Source: Bacteroidales bacterium UBA5342 (GTDB lineage Bacteria > Bacteroidota > Bacteroidia > Bacteroidales > UBA5342). Taken from it: DNA of 18,013 nucleotides. Location: positions 1 to 18,013 of the forward strand of contig DHQI01000052.1 of assembly GCA_002408065.1 (NCBI GenBank), given 5' to 3'. Both the position numbers and the translations under genes were made by a program. Position 1 is the stretch's first letter, and the number at the start of each line of letters is the position of its first letter. Shown in pieces: positions 14,330-18,013 of this stretch. Below the pieces are notes generated by a model. The model worked only from the letters and a program-made list of their open reading frames with translations, did no database searches and was not told where the DNA came from.

Positions 14330-14355
14330 CTGCTCTGCTATAGCTAGCAGAGCAG
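14330..14355. terminator. Hairpin between convergent dprA and PfkB genes
   Basis: Perfect 11-bp arms CTGCTCTGCTA and TAGCAGAGCAG flank a four-base loop. It lies between two genes that face each other, nine bases from the PfkB stop. No strong T-run follows on either strand, so the stopping efficiency is uncertain. Confidence 0.6.
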
Positions 14356-14364
14356 AAATATGAG

Positions 14365-15342
14365 TTACAGTGTAGGGATATCTTTTAAAATCTTATTCCA
14401 GACTTCTTTGTTGAGCTTGGCGCCAGTAGTAGCAATCACATGGTCAGCTATATAAGCACCTATGCGGGCGCATTTACCAAGGTCGAAATCATTCATGAGC
14501 CCATAAAAGAATCCGGCAGCATAACTGTCCCCGGCGCCTGTTTTGTCGATAGGTTTGTTGCCATAGATACCGGCACGATAGAGATGATCTCCAGATTTTA
14601 CCAGAGAACCGTTTGCCCCAATTTTCACCACCGCAATAGAGCAGTTTTCTGCAAGTATATTAACCGCTTCGCAGGAATCTTTAGTGTCGCAGAAGGCCAG
14701 CGCTTCTTCTTCGTTGGCAAATACGATGTCCACATATTCTGATAGCAAGTGCTGCATAAACTCTTTGTTGGCTTCTACTACGTTGTAGCTGGCCATATCA
14801 ATAGCTACCAGTAGTCCTTCGGCTTTGGCCATTTTCATAGCTTCCTCTATCAATTCGTGGTTTTGAACTAAGTAACCTTCAGCATAAAAGATGTCGGCAT
14901 CTTCGTAATACTCAGCTTTAAGGTCTTTGGCGGTCATCTCTATAGCAGCCCCCAGGTAGGTGCCAAAGGTGCGCTCGCCATCTACCGAAACTAAAGCAAA
15001 AGCACGACCTGTAGGCGTATCACTTTTCAATAAAAGTGTGTCTACGCCATTTTGACGCATCTCATTTTCAAAAAAGAGACCGCTGTTGCCAGTTCCAATT
15101 TTTCCTATAAATCCGGTTTTGACTCCTAGTGCAGCGAGTCCGTTGATTGTATTACCTACAGAGCCACCAGTGACTTTTTTAGTCGCAAAATTTTTGACTT
15201 CATTTTTGATAGTAGCTAATCCACTGTCGTCTATCAGCGTCATACTACCTTTGGGTAATTCCAGTTTGTCCAGAATCTCGTCGCTATCTATTTTCACTAA
15301 AAGGTCTACGAGTGCGTTGCCTATTCCAAGTACTTTTTTCAT
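14365..15342 (-). CDS. PfkB-family carbohydrate/nucleoside kinase, adenosine kinase-like
   Basis: A ribokinase-fold enzyme that phosphorylates a sugar or nucleoside with ATP. The 325-residue protein shows the N-terminal GIGNALVDL (6-14), the substrate-side motif TGGSVGNTINGLAALG (58-73) and GKIGTGNSG (80-88). The C-terminal signature DKTGAGDSYAAGFFYG (266-281) has Asp272 as the catalytic base. The N-terminal GNALVD and the spacing fit the adenosine kinase-like branch common in Bacteroidota. Substrate cannot be settled by sequence; nucleosides and sugars are both possible. It lies downstream of the envC-like gene on the same strand with a 66-base gap, without an obvious promoter of its own. 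Confidence 0.88.
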   Translation of the reverse strand: MKKVLGIGNALVDLLVKIDSDEILDKLELPKGSMTLIDDSGLATIKNEVKNFATKKVTGGSVGNTINGLAALGVKTGFIGKIGTGNSGLFFENEMRQNGVDTLLLKSDTPTGRAFALVSVDGERTFGTYLGAAIEMTAKDLKAEYYEDADIFYAEGYLVQNHELIEEAMKMAKAEGLLVAIDMASYNVVEANKEFMQHLLSEYVDIVFANEEEALAFCDTKDSCEAVNILAENCSIAVVKIGANGSLVKSGDHLYRAGIYGNKPIDKTGAGDSYAAGFFYGLMNDFDLGKCARIGAYIADHVIATTGAKLNKEVWNKILKDIPTL

Positions 15343-15408
15343 CGTAAAAGTTGTATTATAATTTTTCTGTGTTAATTATTCGTCTAAGGCCGTTTTCAGT
15401 TAAGCCCT

Positions 15409-16596
15409 TTATTTGCTCAGCCAAGAAGCCGGGTTTTGAGGTTTGAAGTCGATCCATACTTCGAAGTGAATGAGGGTTTTACCAGCATTGTCGGTGAAAA
15501 TTTTTCCAATGCTCTGTTTGGTACTTACCATATCTCCTTTTTTTACATAGACTTCTTTTAGGTTAGCATAAAAAGTGTAATATTCACCATGCTGTATAAT
15601 AAGACCCTTGTTGTAGCCAGGCAGGGCGTTGACAGAAATAACTTCTCCGTCGAAAACTGAACGTGCATTACTTTCTTGATCTGTAAGGATATCTATACCA
15701 TCGTTTTCTACCTCTACACGAGAGAATTGATCGTGTTTGTGTTTGCCAAAAGGTTCGTCGATGATACCGGAAGCCACTGGCCAAGGTAGTTTTCCTTTAT
15801 TACCAATAAACTGCGAAGATGTTAGTTTTTGCTCAGGCGTGAGCTTCATATTTGTCTTCTTTGCTTTCTTGGCTTCTTCTGCTATTAAGCGGTCCACAAA
15901 TTTTTTCAGTTCGTCACGTTTCTTTTGTTGTTCGGCCAGTTGTTTTCGGAGCTTCTCCTCTTTTTTATCGAGTGATTTTACTTGCTTTTCCTTGATGTTT
16001 TGTTCTGATTGTAGTTTTTCTCTCTCGTTACTGTATTTCGCTAGAAGTTTGGTTTGTTGCTCTTTTTGTAGGTTTAAGCTGTCGCGCTCTAGTGTGAGAC
16101 GATGAGAAAGTTCTTGTATAGCAGTGGCTTGTGCTTTTTGGTAGCCGGCAAATTCGTTCAGATACCTGAAACGACGATACATTTGAGTGATGTCGTTACC
16201 AGCCAGTATGTACATCAGCTGATCTTGGGTGGAGCGTCGTGTCCAGATGTAACGGAGTAGCTCGGCATAATTCTCTTTTTGACTTTCTAAGTCAGCAGCA
16301 TAACTCTCGATAATTATTTCTTTGTGCTCAATGATTTCAGCAAGCGTCTTATTTTCCTTGTCAATATCCGAGATAAGCTTTTTACGGTAGTTTATTTTTC
16401 GGTTAATTAGTTTGAGTTGAGAGAGTTCTTGATTCTTATGCTTTTTGTTCTCGTTTATTAGTTTGTTAGTTAAGGCAATGGATTCTTCGGTCTTTTTTCG
16501 TTCATTTTGCAATTCGCTTAAGGTTTGAGCATCTAAATGCGATGTAAAGAAGAGTAATATGAAGAAGAAAATGATGTGTTTCATGCCGTTATCCAT
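15409..16596 (-). CDS. envC: EnvC-like murein hydrolase activator with inactive LytM domain
   Basis: A periplasmic protein that probably activates cell-wall amidases during daughter-cell separation. The 395-residue frame has a signal peptide (hydrophobic stretch about 6-20, likely cleavage after LDAQ). A long charged coiled coil follows (about 25-245), then a C-terminal LytM/M23 domain (about 270-395). The peptidase site is degenerate: the HxGxD motif reads NDGID (298-302), the YAHL motif reads YANL (343-346), and HxH reads LIH (375-377). Loss of these residues is typical of EnvC-type activators. ATG 16584 (MKHIIFF) is an equally plausible start and gives a tighter signal peptide. A -7 box lies upstream of both. 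Confidence 0.9.
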   Translation of the reverse strand: MDNGMKHIIFFFILLFFTSHLDAQTLSELQNERKKTEESIALTNKLINENKKHKNQELSQLKLINRKINYRKKLISDIDKENKTLAEIIEHKEIIIESYAADLESQKENYAELLRYIWTRRSTQDQLMYILAGNDITQMYRRFRYLNEFAGYQKAQATAIQELSHRLTLERDSLNLQKEQQTKLLAKYSNEREKLQSEQNIKEKQVKSLDKKEEKLRKQLAEQQKKRDELKKFVDRLIAEEAKKAKKTNMKLTPEQKLTSSQFIGNKGKLPWPVASGIIDEPFGKHKHDQFSRVEVENDGIDILTDQESNARSVFDGEVISVNALPGYNKGLIIQHGEYYTFYANLKEVYVKKGDMVSTKQSIGKIFTDNAGKTLIHFEVWIDFKPQNPASWLSK

Positions 16597-16606
16597 TGTA
16601 ATTATG

Positions 16607-16614
16607 CAAAACTA
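16607..16614 (-). promoter_or_regulatory. -7 box for the envC-like gene
   Basis: TAGTTTTG on the minus strand fully matches TAnnTTTG and ends ten bases before the first ATG (16596). No clear TTTG at -33. Confidence 0.45.
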
Positions 16615-16752
16615 ATGTAATTCTTTAAAATTTTAAGTTTATGATTTAAAATTCGGATATCTTGTTGATGGTGTGATGTGGTTCTGTTACTAAATCTCGT
16701 TTCATATCCTATATTTCATTTCCAATATACCTTTTTTCCAATTACAAATTCT

Positions 16753-16760
16753 TACTTTTG
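16753..16760 (+). promoter_or_regulatory. -7 box of tilS, five bases from the start codon
   Basis: TACTTTTG is identical to the -7 boxes of the tRNA and ferredoxin promoters. It ends five bases before the tilS ATG, the same spacing as in queG. The -33 region is T-rich (16732-16738) but lacks an exact TTTG. Transcription would start at or beside the ATG. Confidence 0.55.
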
Positions 16761-16765
16761 TTTTC

Positions 16766-18013
16766 ATGTTAAAAAAGCAACTACATCGTTTTATTGAGAA
16801 TCATCAGCTTCTGAAGAAAGAAGATCGTTTGTTATTAGCTGTTAGTGGAGGGGGAGATTCTATGGCCATGCTGGATATAATGACTGAAGAGGGTTTTTAT
16901 TGCGAGGTTGCTCATGTTAATTTCCAGTTGCGCGGAGAGCATTCCCTTCGTGATGCAGCTTTGGTAAGACAGGTATCAGAAGCCAAAGATTTAGTGTTTC
17001 ATTATAAGAGCATCGATACGATGGCTTATGCCGAAAAGCATAAAATTTCGATGGAAATGGCCGCCCGTGAGATACGGTATGATTTTTTTGAAGAAATATT
17101 GAAAGAATGTCAGCTCGATTATGTAGTGGTAGCTCATCATCGCGATGACGTGGTTGAGACGTTTTTTATCAATTTGATGCGTGGTACAGGATTAAGAGGT
17201 CTGAGCGGTATCTTACCCAAAAAAGATAAAATTGTAAGACCGCTTCTTAATGTATCGCATCAGGATATTATAAATTATTTGGAAACGAGGAATCTGGATT
17301 ATTGTACTGACGAAAGTAATTTTGATACAACAATATTGCGCAATCAGATTCGCCATGGAATAATTCCTGATTTTGAAGAGAAAAAACAAGGTTTTTCGGA
17401 AATAATGCAACGTACCATTGCTCGCTTGAGAGAGTCCGAAGCAGTGGTTAGTGCTTATGTAGAAGATTGGAAAACTAAGAATATGAATCGTCAGGGTGAT
17501 GTATTGCTTTTAAATAAAAAAGCACTTTATACTTCGGTGTCACCCTCCGAGATTCTATTTCATATACTACAACCCTTAGGTTTTCCTATTGCTGTGATTG
17601 ATGAAGTGGCTGCACAGCCTTTGATGCGTGTAGGTGCTCGTTTTGAAACGGGTAAATATCGTTTGACGATAGATAGGGACAGTCTTATAATTGATCAAAA
17701 GGGTAAAGAGAAAGGCGAATTTTTGATTGCACCTTTTTCGCAAAAACTGGAAAGACCTATGAGAATGGAGTTGTTTTTTTTTGAGAGAGAAGAAAGCTTT
17801 GAGTTGATTAAAGACCACAAAATAGCCTATCTGGATGCCGATAAACTCACTTATCCACTTACCTTGCGACGGTGGCAGGAGGGGGATGTTTTTTGCCCGA
17901 TAGGGATGGCTGGAAAACAGAAAAAAGTGAGCGATTATTTTATTGATAATAAGTTTTCATTGCCGGAAAAAGAAAATGCCTGGCTATTGTGCTCCGGGGA
18001 CAATATAGTATGA
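16766..18013 (+). CDS. tilS: tRNA(Ile)-lysidine synthetase TilS, possibly short at the C-terminus
   Basis: TilS attaches lysine to C34 of the CAU-anticodon isoleucine tRNA so that it reads AUA. The 415-residue protein has the ATP PP-loop SGGGDS (27-32), VNFQLRGEHS (51-60), AHHRDDVVETFFINLMRGTGLRGLSG (123-148, in which the usual glutamine after DD is valine) and RNQIRH (192-197). The C-terminal TilS domain includes LRRWQEGDVFCPIGM and KKVSDYFIDNKFSLPEKE, and ends in SGDNIV at TGA. From memory, relatives continue with Trp and about 15 more residues (a W..G.R.D.RF pattern), so this end looks early. The stop is the last codon of the window, so the downstream sequence cannot be seen. Confidence 0.93.
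   Translation: MLKKQLHRFIENHQLLKKEDRLLLAVSGGGDSMAMLDIMTEEGFYCEVAHVNFQLRGEHSLRDAALVRQVSEAKDLVFHYKSIDTMAYAEKHKISMEMAAREIRYDFFEEILKECQLDYVVVAHHRDDVVETFFINLMRGTGLRGLSGILPKKDKIVRPLLNVSHQDIINYLETRNLDYCTDESNFDTTILRNQIRHGIIPDFEEKKQGFSEIMQRTIARLRESEAVVSAYVEDWKTKNMNRQGDVLLLNKKALYTSVSPSEILFHILQPLGFPIAVIDEVAAQPLMRVGARFETGKYRLTIDRDSLIIDQKGKEKGEFLIAPFSQKLERPMRMELFFFEREESFELIKDHKIAYLDADKLTYPLTLRRWQEGDVFCPIGMAGKQKKVSDYFIDNKFSLPEKENAWLLCSGDNIV

Noticed and set aside
15737..16105. Ser/Phe-rich plus-strand frame over envC
   Set aside because: Its composition is the antisense of a Lys/Glu-rich coiled coil, so it is a shadow.
1..18013. CRISPR array, transposase, integrase, toxin-antitoxin or defence genes
   Set aside because: No spaced repeats and no such protein motifs were found. 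The gene content is housekeeping throughout.

Overview
The window looks like a core-genome segment of a Bacteroidota chromosome, most likely order Bacteroidales or Marinilabiliales. I infer this from gene content and signals, not from a marker gene. Coding regions have moderate G+C and spacers are very A+T-rich. Start codons lack Shine-Dalgarno sequences. Several genes are preceded by the Bacteroidota -7 box TAnnTTTG. The window also has an NAD-linked PyrD/PyrK pair, a short QueG without the HEAT domain, and an argD-proC pair.

Layout. Positions 1-132 hold the 5' end of a minus-strand tRNA with its leader and promoter. Positions 133-486 hold no gene I can support. A plus-strand cluster follows: pyrK, pyrD and metY (487-3626), closed by a strong bidirectional terminator. 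Next are minus-strand genes: a 55-residue two-cluster ferredoxin (3710-3877), queG, a membrane-anchored PpiD-like foldase, hisB, tcdA and a CBS-domain protein. pdxJ (plus) diverges from the CBS gene. Then come, on the minus strand, a small membrane protein of unknown function, proC and argD. dprA (plus) diverges from argD. A PfkB-family kinase and an EnvC-like protein (both minus) follow. tilS (plus) ends on the last base of the window.

How the genes work together. PyrK and PyrD form an NAD-linked dihydroorotate dehydrogenase, and MetY, 13 bases after pyrD, makes homocysteine. ArgD and ProC are linked steps in arginine and proline synthesis. QueG, TcdA and TilS all modify the tRNA anticodon loop. 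PpiD and EnvC act at the cell envelope, and DprA handles incoming single-stranded DNA.

I found no mobile element, CRISPR array, defence island or clearly new multi-gene system. The most unusual points are these: hisB carries a shortened N-terminal region that looks like a histidinol-phosphatase domain without its catalytic aspartates; queG and tilS have -7 boxes exactly five bases before the start codon, suggesting leaderless mRNAs; tilS stops at a TGA where related proteins, as I recall them, continue with a tryptophan; and the pdxJ and CBS promoters appear to interlock face to face.
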